From Dyadobacter beijingensis DSM 21582 (GTDB lineage: Bacteria; Bacteroidota; Bacteroidia; Cytophagales; Spirosomataceae): a stretch of DNA of 64,000 nucleotides. The notes under the pieces are model-generated. The model was not told the origin of the DNA and did no database searches. It worked only from the letters and a program-made list of their open reading frames with translations. The stretch covers positions 682,001 through 746,000 of the forward strand of contig NZ_KB907789.1 in assembly GCF_000382205.1 (NCBI RefSeq), written 5' to 3'. Both the position numbers and the translations under genes were made by a program. Shown here piece after piece: positions 8,873-18,073 of this stretch. Positions within the stretch are counted from its first letter, which is position 1. Each line of letters opens with the position of its first letter.

Positions 8873-10276
8873 CTAGAATTGAAAGTAAATAAACTGATTG
8901 CTGCCGAACACACCCAGCAGGTAACACAGGAAAGTAGCCAACCCGAGCGACGGCCAGAACAGCCGCGTCGCAGGCACGTAGTCGGGCAGGTAACGTTCTT
9001 TCAAAAACAAAACACCCGTTAACAGCAGGCAAAACAGGCATTCGCCCGTACCGATCGGCAGGGCGGGCATTCCCCAGCGTGCGGGCGTGCCTAGTGCGCG
9101 CAGGATCGCGAGCGCGTGTTGCAGGTTATGCGCGCGGAAGAAAATCCAGGTTAGTGTTATTAAAATAAATGTAAATAATGCCTGCATCCAGCCGGGTAAC
9201 TGCGGGAGGCGGAATGTCGGGCGATCAGCTATTTTAGAGATGATGAGGTAAATGCCGTGCAGGCCGCCCCAGATGACAAATTTCCAGTCCGCACCGTGCC
9301 AAAGGCCGCTTAACAAAAAGACGATCATTAAATTGATGCATGTCCTTACACCTCCCCGCCGGTTACCACCCATGGGTATGTACACGTAATCGCGGAACCA
9401 GGTAGAGAGCGAAATGTGCCAGCGTTGCCAGAACCCGGCGATGGAACGGGCGAAATAGGGTGAGCGGAAATTGACCATTAGCCGAAAGCCCATCGTACGG
9501 GCCGAACCCAATGCAATGTCGGAATAGCCTGAAAAGTCGCAGTAGATCTGAATGCTGTAAAATAGGGCCGCCAGGGCTAGCGCGGGGGCATTCCAGGCGC
9601 CGGGGTTTTCGAACACGGGGTCGGTGACCAGTGCAAGGCGGTCGGCGATCACCACTTTTTTGAACATACCCCACACCATCCACCAAAGGCCGGTACGGAG
9701 ATTGTCCCAGTCGAAATCCATTTTTTGGCGGAATTGCCAGAGCACATTCTGCGGGCGTTCTATCGGGCCGGCGACGAGCTGCGGATAGAACAGCACATAC
9801 AATGCATAAATGCCCAAATGTCGTTCGGCTCGCTGGTTTCCGCGGTACACTTCGATGGTGTAGCTCATCGATTGAAATGTATGAAACGATAACCCGATCG
9901 GCAGCGCCAGGCCCGGGTACGACGATGCCATGCTTTCAGGCTGATAGTCAAGCCCGAACACCCCGAACAACGCCGCCATGTTGGCAATAAGAAAATCGTA
10001 ATATTTGAAAAACGAAAGAAACCCGACATTCGCCACGATGCTCATGACCAGCATACATTTTCGCCGCCAGCCCGTAAGCAGCCCGATACAGATCCCGGCG
10101 AGGTAGTCGAACAAGATAATCACCGCCAGCAGCAGCAGGTATGCCGGAATGAACGACGCATAGAAATACGCACTGGCAACCAGCAGCAGCACCCACCGCG
10201 AGCGCCACGGCACGGAGTAATACGCACTCGTGACAAACACGAAAAATACGATAAAGTGGAGGGAATTGAAGAGCAT
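8873..10276 (-). CDS. MBOAT family O-acyltransferase (AlgI-like)
   Basis: A polytopic membrane protein of about 467 aa starting MLFNSLHFIVFF. It has the AlgI/DltB signatures: YTIEVYRG, the AGPIERP loop, RWHISLSTWFRDYVYIPMGG and GLWHGADWKFVIWGG with the catalytic His. MBOAT proteins move acyl groups from cytoplasmic donors to extracytoplasmic acceptors. I prefer the inner ATG over one 11 codons upstream because family members begin with this hydrophobic segment. It is first in a two-gene operon with the SGNH partner. Confidence 0.85.
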   Translation of the reverse strand: MLFNSLHFIVFFVFVTSAYYSVPWRSRWVLLLVASAYFYASFIPAYLLLLAVIILFDYLAGICIGLLTGWRRKCMLVMSIVANVGFLSFFKYYDFLIANMAALFGVFGLDYQPESMASSYPGLALPIGLSFHTFQSMSYTIEVYRGNQRAERHLGIYALYVLFYPQLVAGPIERPQNVLWQFRQKMDFDWDNLRTGLWWMVWGMFKKVVIADRLALVTDPVFENPGAWNAPALALAALFYSIQIYCDFSGYSDIALGSARTMGFRLMVNFRSPYFARSIAGFWQRWHISLSTWFRDYVYIPMGGNRRGGVRTCINLMIVFLLSGLWHGADWKFVIWGGLHGIYLIISKIADRPTFRLPQLPGWMQALFTFILITLTWIFFRAHNLQHALAILRALGTPARWGMPALPIGTGECLFCLLLTGVLFLKERYLPDYVPATRLFWPSLGLATFLCYLLGVFGSNQFIYFQF

Positions 10277-10389
10277 ATGAAGGGCACAGTGTGTTGAAAC
10301 TGTGCTCAATCAATCACCTAAGCTGCTCTTTGGCAAAGTTAGTTTTCGTAAGGGCGGGCAAACTGAGCGAAAGGGGAAATGGGGCCGTA

Positions 10390-10731
10390 TCAGGATGTCA
10401 GAAATACCAGGTTGACATTCAACAGATCGTAGGCCGGCGCCAGCTTGATTTCACCATTGTCATGCACGACCGAGAAGTTTTTCAAATACATATCGTTGTT
10501 TCCGGTCAAAAACGAAAAAAGCACTAATTCAAAGAATGCCAGCGAATCCAACCCTTTATGCGTGCAATACTGGCGGATCAGCTTACCTACCTTTTCATAC
10601 GAGCCCTTGTATTTCTGTTCCGTGAGCAATTCCGACCATTGGCAACCTACCCCGGCTTTCAGCGCCATTTGCTCCTGCGTAAGCCCTACCGACTTGCGTT
10701 TTTCCTTTACATATCTGGGAAGTTGAGTCAT
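10390..10731 (-). pseudogene. hipB-hipA deletion fusion (toxin-antitoxin remnant)
   Basis: The first ~29 residues (MTQLPRYVKEKRKSVGLTQE and on to KAGVG) are the start of a HipB-type HTH antitoxin. Directly after GVG the frame continues as the C-terminal part of a HipA kinase: ELLTEQKYKGSYEKVGKLI, FSFLTGNNDMYLKNF and LAPAYDLLN. The catalytic Asp loop and metal-binding Asp are kept, but the whole N-terminal HipA domain and the extreme C-terminus are gone. The reading frame stays open through the joint (113 aa), so a chimeric protein could still be made. Kinase activity is unlikely because the ATP-binding N-lobe is missing. Confidence 0.75.
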
Positions 10732-10734
10732 CTT

Positions 10735-10752
10735 TATACCTTTTAGGGTATA
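10735..10752 (-). promoter_or_regulatory. HipB-type operator palindrome
   Basis: TATACC and GGTATA form a perfect inverted repeat with a 6-bp spacer, ending 4 bp before the ATG of the hipB-hipA fusion. HipB operators are palindromes of similar form (TATCC-N8-GGATA in E. coli). Its survival next to a broken module is notable. Confidence 0.6.
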
Positions 10753-10756
10753 AAAA

Positions 10757-10786
10757 ATCGGACGATCATAGCATTGACCGTCCGAT
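10757..10786 (-). terminator. Terminator after the 228-aa lipoprotein gene
   Basis: Arms ATCGGACG (10757-10764) and CGTCCGAT (10779-10786) are perfect. A run of six T follows on the minus strand. It lies just past the stop at 10806. Confidence 0.85.
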
Positions 10787-10805
10787 TTGTAGTGATGAAT
10801 ATAGC

Positions 10806-11492
10806 TCAATACTGCGAATAGTGATCAATCCTGATCTTCTTCACCTTCCCGTTCTCGAAATGCACTTGTATCTGTTCGCTCGTTTCCGGGCCGGTGGCGT
10901 AGCCGAAGTACCACTGCGGCGACTGCGTCATGGCTGGGTCGTAGGCGGTGGCGAGGTTTTTCGTCATGAGGAAAATGCGCTCGAATTTGGATGAGTACGT
11001 TTTGTTCTTGCGTATGCTGGTGAATTTGCCGAAGAGCGCGTTCACATGTTCGCCGGTTTGTACCGACGCGGATGCTTTCTCCTTTTCAGGCCATTGATTG
11101 AGTTTTTTGCCGCTGTTGAGGTAAATGGCACTTACACTGGTGCCTTTGATCGTGATCTGAACGCCCGTGTCGGTGCCGCGGTTCTGGTCGAGCAGGATGT
11201 ATTCGTAGAGGGGAATGCGGTCGCGGAGCTGGTCGAGGTCGGAGAAAATGTTGCCGACTACATTCATGGCAGTGACGCCCTTGCTGAGTTGAAGCGCCTG
11301 AATTTTGGGATAAACGGCTGCGGCTTCATCGCCAATGGCTATGCCGAGAAAGCTGCCGGTTTCGATGCTGTCCTTCTCGATGCGGTAAGGAACGGGTTCC
11401 GGGCCGGTCGTAAGCGGATCGGCGGCTTCCTTCTGGCAGGCGGTGAATGTGACGGTTGCTAAAAGCAGGATGGAGATAAGTCTGGCTTGCAT
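10806..11492 (-). CDS. Hypothetical lipoprotein
   Basis: The 228-aa product has a short signal sequence and lipobox ATVTFTAC, so it should be a lipid-anchored envelope protein. The mature part is rich in beta-strand-like segments (GVQITIKGTSVSAIYLNSGK, WYFGYATGPETSEQIQVHF) with no motif I recognise. It is followed by its own terminator and is not obviously tied to the neighbouring Sus locus, which lies upstream on the same strand. No function assigned. Confidence 0.7.
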   Translation of the reverse strand: MQARLISILLLATVTFTACQKEAADPLTTGPEPVPYRIEKDSIETGSFLGIAIGDEAAAVYPKIQALQLSKGVTAMNVVGNIFSDLDQLRDRIPLYEYILLDQNRGTDTGVQITIKGTSVSAIYLNSGKKLNQWPEKEKASASVQTGEHVNALFGKFTSIRKNKTYSSKFERIFLMTKNLATAYDPAMTQSPQWYFGYATGPETSEQIQVHFENGKVKKIRIDHYSQY

Positions 11493-11604
11493 AGGTTTAG
11501 TGGTTTATAGAAGCTGGACGCACCCGCACCCAATTCGGTTGTAACCGGTGTTAAAAAAGGGGAGGAAAGGGAGGAAGGAGGCTTGCGCCGAAAACAAAAA
11601 ATTT

Positions 11605-11631
11605 CCCCCTCTTCCCCTCTTCCCTACTCCC
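11605..11631 (-). other. G-quadruplex-like G-run motif in the 3' UTR of susD
   Basis: On the minus strand there are four runs of three to five G separated by 4-nt AG/TA loops (the C runs on the plus strand are at 11605-11609, 11614-11617, 11622-11624 and 11629-11631). It begins 7 bp past the SusD stop. The plus strand also has a purine-rich tract about 40 bp further downstream that could pair with it. Function unknown. Confidence 0.45.
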
Positions 11632-11637
11632 TCTCAC

Positions 11638-13251
11638 CTACCACCCCGGATTCTGGTCGAGATCGGGGTTGAGGGCGATTTCGTTGATCGGCAGCGGCCA
11701 GAGGTAATCTTTGGCCGGGTCGAATTTGCGGAAGCTGGCAGCCTGCACGAGGATAATATTATCCGGCGTGAGGTTCACGGTGGCGGCTGCGAATTCGGTT
11801 TTGAAATAAAAATTACCCAGTACCGGCTTCACAAGCTCCGTTTCAGCGATTTTCCAGCGGATAATGTCCCAGTAACGGAAACCTTCCTGCGCCAGCTCCA
11901 CCCGGCGTTCGCGGCGGATTTCCTCCCGCATGTCCAGACCGTTCGTTTTCGCAAATGCATTGGTCAGTTTTGCGATCTGCCCACGTTCGCGGAGCAGGTT
12001 AATGGACATATCCAGTTCCGCGTCGGTAATGGCGCCGTTCAGCTCATAGTTGGCTTCCGCGAAAATCAAAAGCACCTCGGCGTAGCGCAGCAGCGGCCGG
12101 TCGATCGTCGAGTTTTGCGTGTTCCAGTCGTCCACATTGGCGAATTTGCGGAACATATAGCCTGTTTTGTTGAAAACAAGGTTAGCGATGTCGAAGATCG
12201 GCTTGGTGGTCATCATCGCGTCGCCGCGCTTCATGAAAGTCGCGCTCATGCGGGCGTCGCGGTTGCGGAACACCTTCTGCGACGAATCGGGCAGCACCCA
12301 AAGCGGCGACTTGCTGATCGGCAAGCCGTCTTTCATCAGGTACGAATCAGCCAGCGACTTCGTGGGGTTCACATTCCCGTTTTCCAGCGAACCGCGGTAG
12401 TAGGAATGCGTCGACACCCGCTCGGTGTTCGACACGCCGTATTGCCGTACGATGATATTCTCCTTGTTCTGGCGCCCCTCGCCCGCGAGCTGGAAGAGGT
12501 CAAAATAGTTGCCGAACAATGCATGTTCCTTGCTATCGATCACCGCTTTGCTGGCCGCCAATGCAATGGTCAAATGCTTCGCGGCGTCGCCTTTGGCGTG
12601 GTATTTCGCGAAAGTGCCTTCAAACAATGCCGCGCGCGCCTTGAATGCCTGCGCGGCCGTTTTTGAAATGCGTCCGAAATCGGCCGTACCCAATGCGGTA
12701 ATGGTGGGTAAGTTGGCAATCGCGAAATCGAGGTCGGTGTAAATCTGCTCCACGATCGTTTCGCGCGGCGCACCGGGTTGGCGCAGTTCCGGGCTGTTTT
12801 CATCGAGCGTTTTCAGGATCAGCGGCACGCTGCCATATTTCTGCACTAAGCCGAAATATGCCCAGGCACGGAAAAAACGCGCCTCCGCCAGGTAGCGGTT
12901 CAGCACAGCAGGCGTCACCGCCGCGCGCGGCGCCTTTTCGATCACATTGTTCGCGGCCCGGATCAGCGAATAAGGGGTGTTGTAATCCCCGGAAGCAGTC
13001 GCCGGTGCTAGCCGCGATCCGTCACTGATCGTGTTCGCAGCAAGCCCGAATGCATCGTCCGACCAAACGTCGTCATTGTTGAAGCCCGGGAGAAACGTAT
13101 ACAGATAGTTGTTAGCAGTTTTAATGTCCGACTCGGACGTCCAGAAGCTGTCGTCGCTGATATTCGTTTCGGGCAGCCGGTTCACATCGCACGCACCGAG
13201 CCCGGCCAGTAACGAAAGGCCCAATACAGCTTTTTTAAGCGTTATTTTCAT
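11638..13251 (-). CDS. SusD/RagB-family nutrient-binding outer-membrane lipoprotein
   Basis: A protein of about 537 aa starting MKITLKKAV, with lipobox LAGLGAC near residue 21. It has the family layout: a TPR-like helical N-terminal half (ARFFRAWAYFGLVQKYGSVPL) and a C-terminal SusD segment (IRRERRVELAQEGFRYWDIIRW; YLWPLPINEIALNPDLDQNPGW). SusD proteins cap the SusC channel and bind glycans or other nutrients at the cell surface. The gene follows the SusC gene by 33 bp. No glycoside hydrolase sits inside this operon, so the substrate cannot be inferred. Confidence 0.93.
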   Translation of the reverse strand: MKITLKKAVLGLSLLAGLGACDVNRLPETNISDDSFWTSESDIKTANNYLYTFLPGFNNDDVWSDDAFGLAANTISDGSRLAPATASGDYNTPYSLIRAANNVIEKAPRAAVTPAVLNRYLAEARFFRAWAYFGLVQKYGSVPLILKTLDENSPELRQPGAPRETIVEQIYTDLDFAIANLPTITALGTADFGRISKTAAQAFKARAALFEGTFAKYHAKGDAAKHLTIALAASKAVIDSKEHALFGNYFDLFQLAGEGRQNKENIIVRQYGVSNTERVSTHSYYRGSLENGNVNPTKSLADSYLMKDGLPISKSPLWVLPDSSQKVFRNRDARMSATFMKRGDAMMTTKPIFDIANLVFNKTGYMFRKFANVDDWNTQNSTIDRPLLRYAEVLLIFAEANYELNGAITDAELDMSINLLRERGQIAKLTNAFAKTNGLDMREEIRRERRVELAQEGFRYWDIIRWKIAETELVKPVLGNFYFKTEFAAATVNLTPDNIILVQAASFRKFDPAKDYLWPLPINEIALNPDLDQNPGW

Positions 13252-13284
13252 TGATATTTGTTGAAAAGCCATGATCTGTCAAAA

Positions 13285-16200
13285 TTAGAACGACACATTG
13301 ATACCCAGCGAAGCCGTTGCGAAGAACGGATAGTCGTTTTCTACGCCGTCGCGTGTTTCCGGGTCGAAATAGCCCTGGAATTTCCCCAACCCGGAGAACG
13401 TCAGGATATCCTGGCCGGAGAAAAACAGCCGCGCGCGCGACACCTTGATACGCTCCGTAATGCGCTCGGGAATGGTGTAACCCAGCTGGATGTTTTTCAG
13501 GCGCACATAGCTCGCGTCCAGCGTCCATTTGTCGGATGCGAGGTAGTTGTGCGTGCCGCCTGTGTAAGGTCTCGGGAAAAGCGCGTCGGTGTGCTCGGGC
13601 GTCCAGTAGTCGCTATGAATGCCCATTGCCTGTTTCCAGGTCACGAGCAGCGGGGCCACCGACTCGGCCGTCGAGCGGTAAGCGCGTTTGCCCACACCCT
13701 GGAAGAATGCCGAAAAGTCGAAACCCTTCCAGCTGGCACCGAGGTTCACACCAAACAGGTAACGCGGCGCGGTGGTGCCTAGCAGCACGAGGTCGCCGTG
13801 ATCGGCCACGGTCCCTTTACCCACCGAAAGGCGCTTGTCGCCATTCAGATCCACATATTTCACATCGCCCGGACCGGTACGGTTATCCTGGAATGCCGCC
13901 GCTTTCACCTCGTCGGCATTGCTGAAATAGCCCGCCGTCTGGTAACCCCAAACCGTATTCAATGCGTATCCTTCGATCAGGCCATTGGTACCGGCGCCGA
14001 CGACCGTCCTGCCCGAAAAGTTGATCAGCTTGTTGTTGTTATCCGAGAAATTGATAGCCACCGAATAGTTGAAATCCTTGCCGATCTTGTCGCGGAAGCG
14101 AAGCTCCGTTTCCCAGCCCCACGATTTCAGCTCGCCATTGTTCTTACGCGGCGTTCCCACCCCGATCACACCCGGCAGCTGCTGCGGCGTGAGCATGTTG
14201 CGGTTGAATTTCACATAATAATCCCCGCTGATTTGCAGGCGGTTTTGCAGCAACCCTATGTCGACACCCCCATTCGTCGTCTCGATCGTCTCCCACGACA
14301 ATGCGGCCGATGGGATCGAGCCCTGGTAAATGTAGGAAGTCCGCGAGTCGCCGAGCACGAGGTTGTTGCCGCGGCTCAGCTGGCTGAGGTAGTCGTAATA
14401 ACCGATATTCGTGCCCAATGCGCCCCCAAGTCGCCCCCAAGAACCGCGCAGCTTGAATTCCGAGAAGAACGGCAGCGGAGTCGCGAACCAGTTTTCCTGG
14501 TGCAGGTTCCAGCCGACGGATGCCGCCGGAAAAACTTTCTTTCTCAACCCCGGCGCCAGTTTCGAGCTTTCGTCGAGACGGATCGTCGCTTCGAGCAGGT
14601 AGCGGTTTTTATAATTGTAATTAAATCTTCCGAAAACCGACTGGAATGCATACGTCGCGATCACCTGGCGGTTGCTCTTGGTTTTGTCGTCACCGAGGTT
14701 CAGCGTCGGCAAGTCGTTGCTCACGAGGTTGGTAGCGCCCGTAAAGAGCGTATCGGTGCGGAAGTTCTCCCATTGATACCCTGCAAAAAGGCCGAAATTA
14801 TGGTCCTTCCCCAATGTAAAATCATAGTTGACCAACGCCTGCAGGTTGGTGTTCTTGGTCACGTCGTCGGTAATGTTGAAGGAGTTGATCTGGTTGACAT
14901 AACCCGCCACTTTCGATTTGCTCCAAAGCGGCACGGTGCGGTTGAATGCCTCGCGATCACCGCGGCGGTATTGGGTACCGGCAATGGCGCGGATCTGCAA
15001 GCCTTTGATAAAATTCGCGGCCGTCAATGTGAATACCCCATCGAAATAATTCCGGCGGTTCTCGTTATACCCGCCCGATTCGAGGATCGCGTACGTGTTG
15101 TTGGCCGAGTTGTAGCGGCCTTCTGGCGTGAAAAACGGGTTCCGCGTGCGGAAACGATATACCTGGTAAATCAAGCCGCTTCCGTTCACGTCCGTTGAAG
15201 CCGTCCGGGCCTTGTCGTTCGTGTAAGCAAGTCGGCTGTCGAGCGACAGGTGTTTGGTCAATTGCGAACCGAGGTTCATCCGGACATTATAGCGGGTGTA
15301 GCTGTCAGGCCCCACTTTGAAAACGCCCTGTTTGTTATAATAACCGCCCGAAATGAGGAAATTGAGCTTTTCGGTTCCCCCGCGCGCTGTAATGTTGTGC
15401 GTGCTCATGGACGTGTATTTGCGCAGGATCTGGTTCGCGATCGGGTCCTGGTTGTAGAACAGATAGGACGAAGTATCCGCCGGGTTGATCACGTACGGAA
15501 CGCGGTCGCGGATGCGCTGGATTTCCTCGTCGGTGTATTCCGGCGAGCTGCCGGAGTTGGCGCGGGCAAGATTGGAAAACAATGCCTCATCGAGCAGCGA
15601 CATGCGCTCCGGCACGTTCAGCGACCAGTCCACGCCCTGCTGCCCGAGGTAATCGAACGTAACCTTACCCGATTTACCTTTTTTGGTAGTAATCAAAATC
15701 ACCCCTCCCGCAGCCTGTGCACCGTAAATGGCCGCTGCTGCCGCGTCTTTGAGCACGCTGATGCTCTCCACGTCGTTGGGGTTCATGGTTTGCATGGTAC
15801 TGATGGGCACACTTACGCCGTCGAGCAGCACGAGCGGGTTCACGTTACCATTTGCCGAAGTGGCGCCGCGGATCTGGATATTAATGTTTTCCCGGCCCGG
15901 CTGTCCCGTCTGGCGCGTTACCACGAGGCCCGGCGTCACGCCTTGCATACCCGTCGCGAGGTTGCTGGACGGGCGGTTTTCAATGGCTTTCGAATCGATG
16001 GTCGATACGGCACCGGTGAGATTGGCCTTTTTTTGCGTACCGTAACCTACGACTACGATCTCTTCCAATGCGCGGTCGTCTGTGAGTAGCTGCACATCGA
16101 TCGCCGTTTTGCTGCCTACCGCAATTTCCTGCGAAATGTAGCCTACGAAGCTGAATATCAATACCGAACTATTGCCGGCCACCGAAAGCTTGTATTTTCC

Positions 16201-16722
16201 GTCGGCATCCGTAGTGGTACCGCTTTGGGTGCCTTTCACGAGAATGCTCACGCCAGGCAGGCCCACGCCCGCATTGTCCGTTACCGTCCCCGACACATTG
16301 ATGTCCGAATCCGCTTGTGCGACGGCGGGCGTTACGACCTCATTAACAGTTGCTTCGGACGTATTTTGCTGACGTTTGAGAATAATCTTGTCACCGGACA
16401 CTTCATATTTCAAACCGAGCGGCTGGAGAATGCCTTCCAGAACGGCGGAAAGCGGTTTGTTTTCTGCTTCAAAACTGATCTTGCGGCGTGATTGGATTAT
16501 TTCCCGGCTATACAGAAAACTCACATTAGCCGATTTTTCGAGTCGCGAGATCACCGATTCGATCCGTTCGTTTTCTACGGAGATCGAAATGCGCTGGTTG
16601 AGCATTTCCTGTGCGGAGCCGCTCCGGGCCCAGCTGAATTGCATGAACAGCAGCATGAGCATCGTTTGGATGCCCAGCAAACCGCGCAGGGATTGTTTGG
16701 AACCTGTCGAGTTCAATTTCAT
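13285..16722 (-). CDS. SusC/RagA TonB-linked outer-membrane protein with STN domain
   Basis: The 1145-aa protein has a signal peptide (ends near GSAQE), then an STN secretin/TonB short domain (about 45-105; RISISVENERIESVISRLEK). A carboxypeptidase-like regulatory domain follows (about 145-220; VSGTVTDNAGVGLPGVSILV), then the SusC signature VVGYGTQKKANLTGAV, a plug and a 22-strand barrel ending in Phe. The STN domain together with the adjacent FecR and ECF sigma genes indicates transenvelope signalling: substrate uptake sensed by the STN domain relieves the anti-sigma. It is upstream of the susD gene in the same operon. Confidence 0.95.
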   Translation of the reverse strand: MKLNSTGSKQSLRGLLGIQTMLMLLFMQFSWARSGSAQEMLNQRISISVENERIESVISRLEKSANVSFLYSREIIQSRRKISFEAENKPLSAVLEGILQPLGLKYEVSGDKIILKRQQNTSEATVNEVVTPAVAQADSDINVSGTVTDNAGVGLPGVSILVKGTQSGTTTDADGKYKLSVAGNSSVLIFSFVGYISQEIAVGSKTAIDVQLLTDDRALEEIVVVGYGTQKKANLTGAVSTIDSKAIENRPSSNLATGMQGVTPGLVVTRQTGQPGRENINIQIRGATSANGNVNPLVLLDGVSVPISTMQTMNPNDVESISVLKDAAAAAIYGAQAAGGVILITTKKGKSGKVTFDYLGQQGVDWSLNVPERMSLLDEALFSNLARANSGSSPEYTDEEIQRIRDRVPYVINPADTSSYLFYNQDPIANQILRKYTSMSTHNITARGGTEKLNFLISGGYYNKQGVFKVGPDSYTRYNVRMNLGSQLTKHLSLDSRLAYTNDKARTASTDVNGSGLIYQVYRFRTRNPFFTPEGRYNSANNTYAILESGGYNENRRNYFDGVFTLTAANFIKGLQIRAIAGTQYRRGDREAFNRTVPLWSKSKVAGYVNQINSFNITDDVTKNTNLQALVNYDFTLGKDHNFGLFAGYQWENFRTDTLFTGATNLVSNDLPTLNLGDDKTKSNRQVIATYAFQSVFGRFNYNYKNRYLLEATIRLDESSKLAPGLRKKVFPAASVGWNLHQENWFATPLPFFSEFKLRGSWGRLGGALGTNIGYYDYLSQLSRGNNLVLGDSRTSYIYQGSIPSAALSWETIETTNGGVDIGLLQNRLQISGDYYVKFNRNMLTPQQLPGVIGVGTPRKNNGELKSWGWETELRFRDKIGKDFNYSVAINFSDNNNKLINFSGRTVVGAGTNGLIEGYALNTVWGYQTAGYFSNADEVKAAAFQDNRTGPGDVKYVDLNGDKRLSVGKGTVADHGDLVLLGTTAPRYLFGVNLGASWKGFDFSAFFQGVGKRAYRSTAESVAPLLVTWKQAMGIHSDYWTPEHTDALFPRPYTGGTHNYLASDKWTLDASYVRLKNIQLGYTIPERITERIKVSRARLFFSGQDILTFSGLGKFQGYFDPETRDGVENDYPFFATASLGINVSF

Positions 16723-16876
16723 TGATGTAAAAATTTCATGATTGGTTAAAGTTTAGAAAGAGCATTTGCCGCCCGGCCGCATTGTGCCCGGCAGGCACCT
16801 CGAAAATCAGGGCATAAGTAATCTGGTGCAGTTGTGTTTTCGCATAAGTTGATAGTTAAGTGAGCATTTTGAGGGG

Positions 16877-16946
16877 CTAGGGGCGCCCGGCTAGGGGCGC
16901 CCGGCTAGGGGTGCCCGGCTAGGGGCGCCCGGCTAGGGGCAGCCGG
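16877..16946. repeat. Five tandem copies of a 14-bp unit at the 3' end of fecR
   Basis: The unit CTAGGGGCGCCCGG occurs five times head to tail. Copies 1, 2 and 4 are identical, and copies 3 and 5 have one or two changes. The last copy contains the stop codon and final codons of the FecR gene, which shows the array grew out of the gene end. Because 14 is not a multiple of 3, every copy puts a TAG in a different frame. Confidence 0.95.
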
Positions 16947-18000
16947 CGCCTGAGATCGTGACCTCGTCGCCGTTCAGGACGAATGAGGTTTCGGTGGCGA
17001 GGCATATCAATCGTATTTTTTCGAGAAACGGTTCATCTTTCAATGCAGCGGTCACCGTGCAATGGCTCATTTTCTCCTCATCGAAACGGATTTTCACCGC
17101 ATAATTCGTTTCGAGTATCTTAAATGCTTCGGAAACCGGGGTAAACTGAAAATCAAATGGTTCCGCATCGATTGCGGCCACTATGTCGGTGTTTGAAATA
17201 TCTTTCACCGCGCGCAGGAGGCGGTCGTTCTTGCGGACGAGGCTCATCCGCTGATTGGGGTAAAGCATGAGGGGTTTGGCGGCCTCCCTATCGATTGTCG
17301 TAACGGCCACCCTGCCGGTTTTGACGGCCACTTCGGCCTCGTCGTGCCCGGGGAAGGATTTCACGCGAAAACTGGTGCCCAAAACACGGGTAGTAAGCTT
17401 ATCGGTATGCACGAGAAAAGGCTTTGCAGGATTTTTAACTACTTCAAAAAAGCCCTCACCGTCCAGGTATACGTCCCGTTCGGCACCATTCATTTCCCTG
17501 CCGAACCGGATGCGGCTGCCGTTACTGAGCAACACAGAGGAACCGTCGGGCAGATTCACGAGCAGTACCGCCTGGGCGTCATTTTGACGGACTACCCATT
17601 CCGATTGCGTGGCAGCGGCCATTTGTGCAACTCCCCTGCCGACATCGCCGGCCTCCCGCCCTGCCCTGCTCCACCAGAAACCGAGCCCGATCGCAAGCAT
17701 CGCCGCCGCCGACCATCGAAGCCACCGCCAGAGCGGTGTTGATTCCCGCGGTCGCGTTTCGGCATTCAGCAGGTCGCGCAGCCTCCCGGCGCCGTCGTCG
17801 GAGTCTGGCACATCATGTCCGTAGATCACGAGCAGCGTCGCAACGGCATTCTCGTAAGCGGGGCGCTTTTCGGGGTAACGGCTGAGAAAATCCTCCCAGT
17901 AAATGCGGTCGTCGTCGCGCCGGTACCTGACCCAGCGGCGGAAGTGTTCATTGTCCAGGAAGTCTTCCGGGGTATTCAAATCGTAGTCTGGCCTGTCCAT
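16933..18000 (-). CDS. FecR-family anti-sigma factor
   Basis: The 355-aa protein has an N-terminal cytoplasmic region (RYRRDDDRIYWEDFLSRYP), one membrane helix near residue 100 (LRWSAAAMLAIGLGFWW), a periplasmic FecR domain (LPDGSSVLLSNGSRIRFGRE; VLGTSFRVKSFPG) and a C-terminal DUF4974-like domain. It should hold the adjacent ECF sigma factor inactive until the SusC STN domain signals. The sigma gene lies 73 bp upstream and susC 210 bp downstream. That 210-bp spacer carries the 14-bp repeat array. Confidence 0.92.
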   Translation of the reverse strand: MDRPDYDLNTPEDFLDNEHFRRWVRYRRDDDRIYWEDFLSRYPEKRPAYENAVATLLVIYGHDVPDSDDGAGRLRDLLNAETRPRESTPLWRWLRWSAAAMLAIGLGFWWSRAGREAGDVGRGVAQMAAATQSEWVVRQNDAQAVLLVNLPDGSSVLLSNGSRIRFGREMNGAERDVYLDGEGFFEVVKNPAKPFLVHTDKLTTRVLGTSFRVKSFPGHDEAEVAVKTGRVAVTTIDREAAKPLMLYPNQRMSLVRKNDRLLRAVKDISNTDIVAAIDAEPFDFQFTPVSEAFKILETNYAVKIRFDEEKMSHCTVTAALKDEPFLEKIRLICLATETSFVLNGDEVTISGAGCP

Positions 18001-18073
18001 TCTTCATTTTTCAAATGATTTCTATGATATTATGAATGACAGAAACCGATATACCCTCGGATGGAGAAAAAAT

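Noticed and set aside
11548..12666. Long plus-strand open frame of 372 codons
   Set aside because: It is the complement of the clear SusD gene; codon pattern of a shadow.
13798..15198. Long plus-strand open frame of 466 codons
   Set aside because: Antisense to the SusC barrel; no family similarity.
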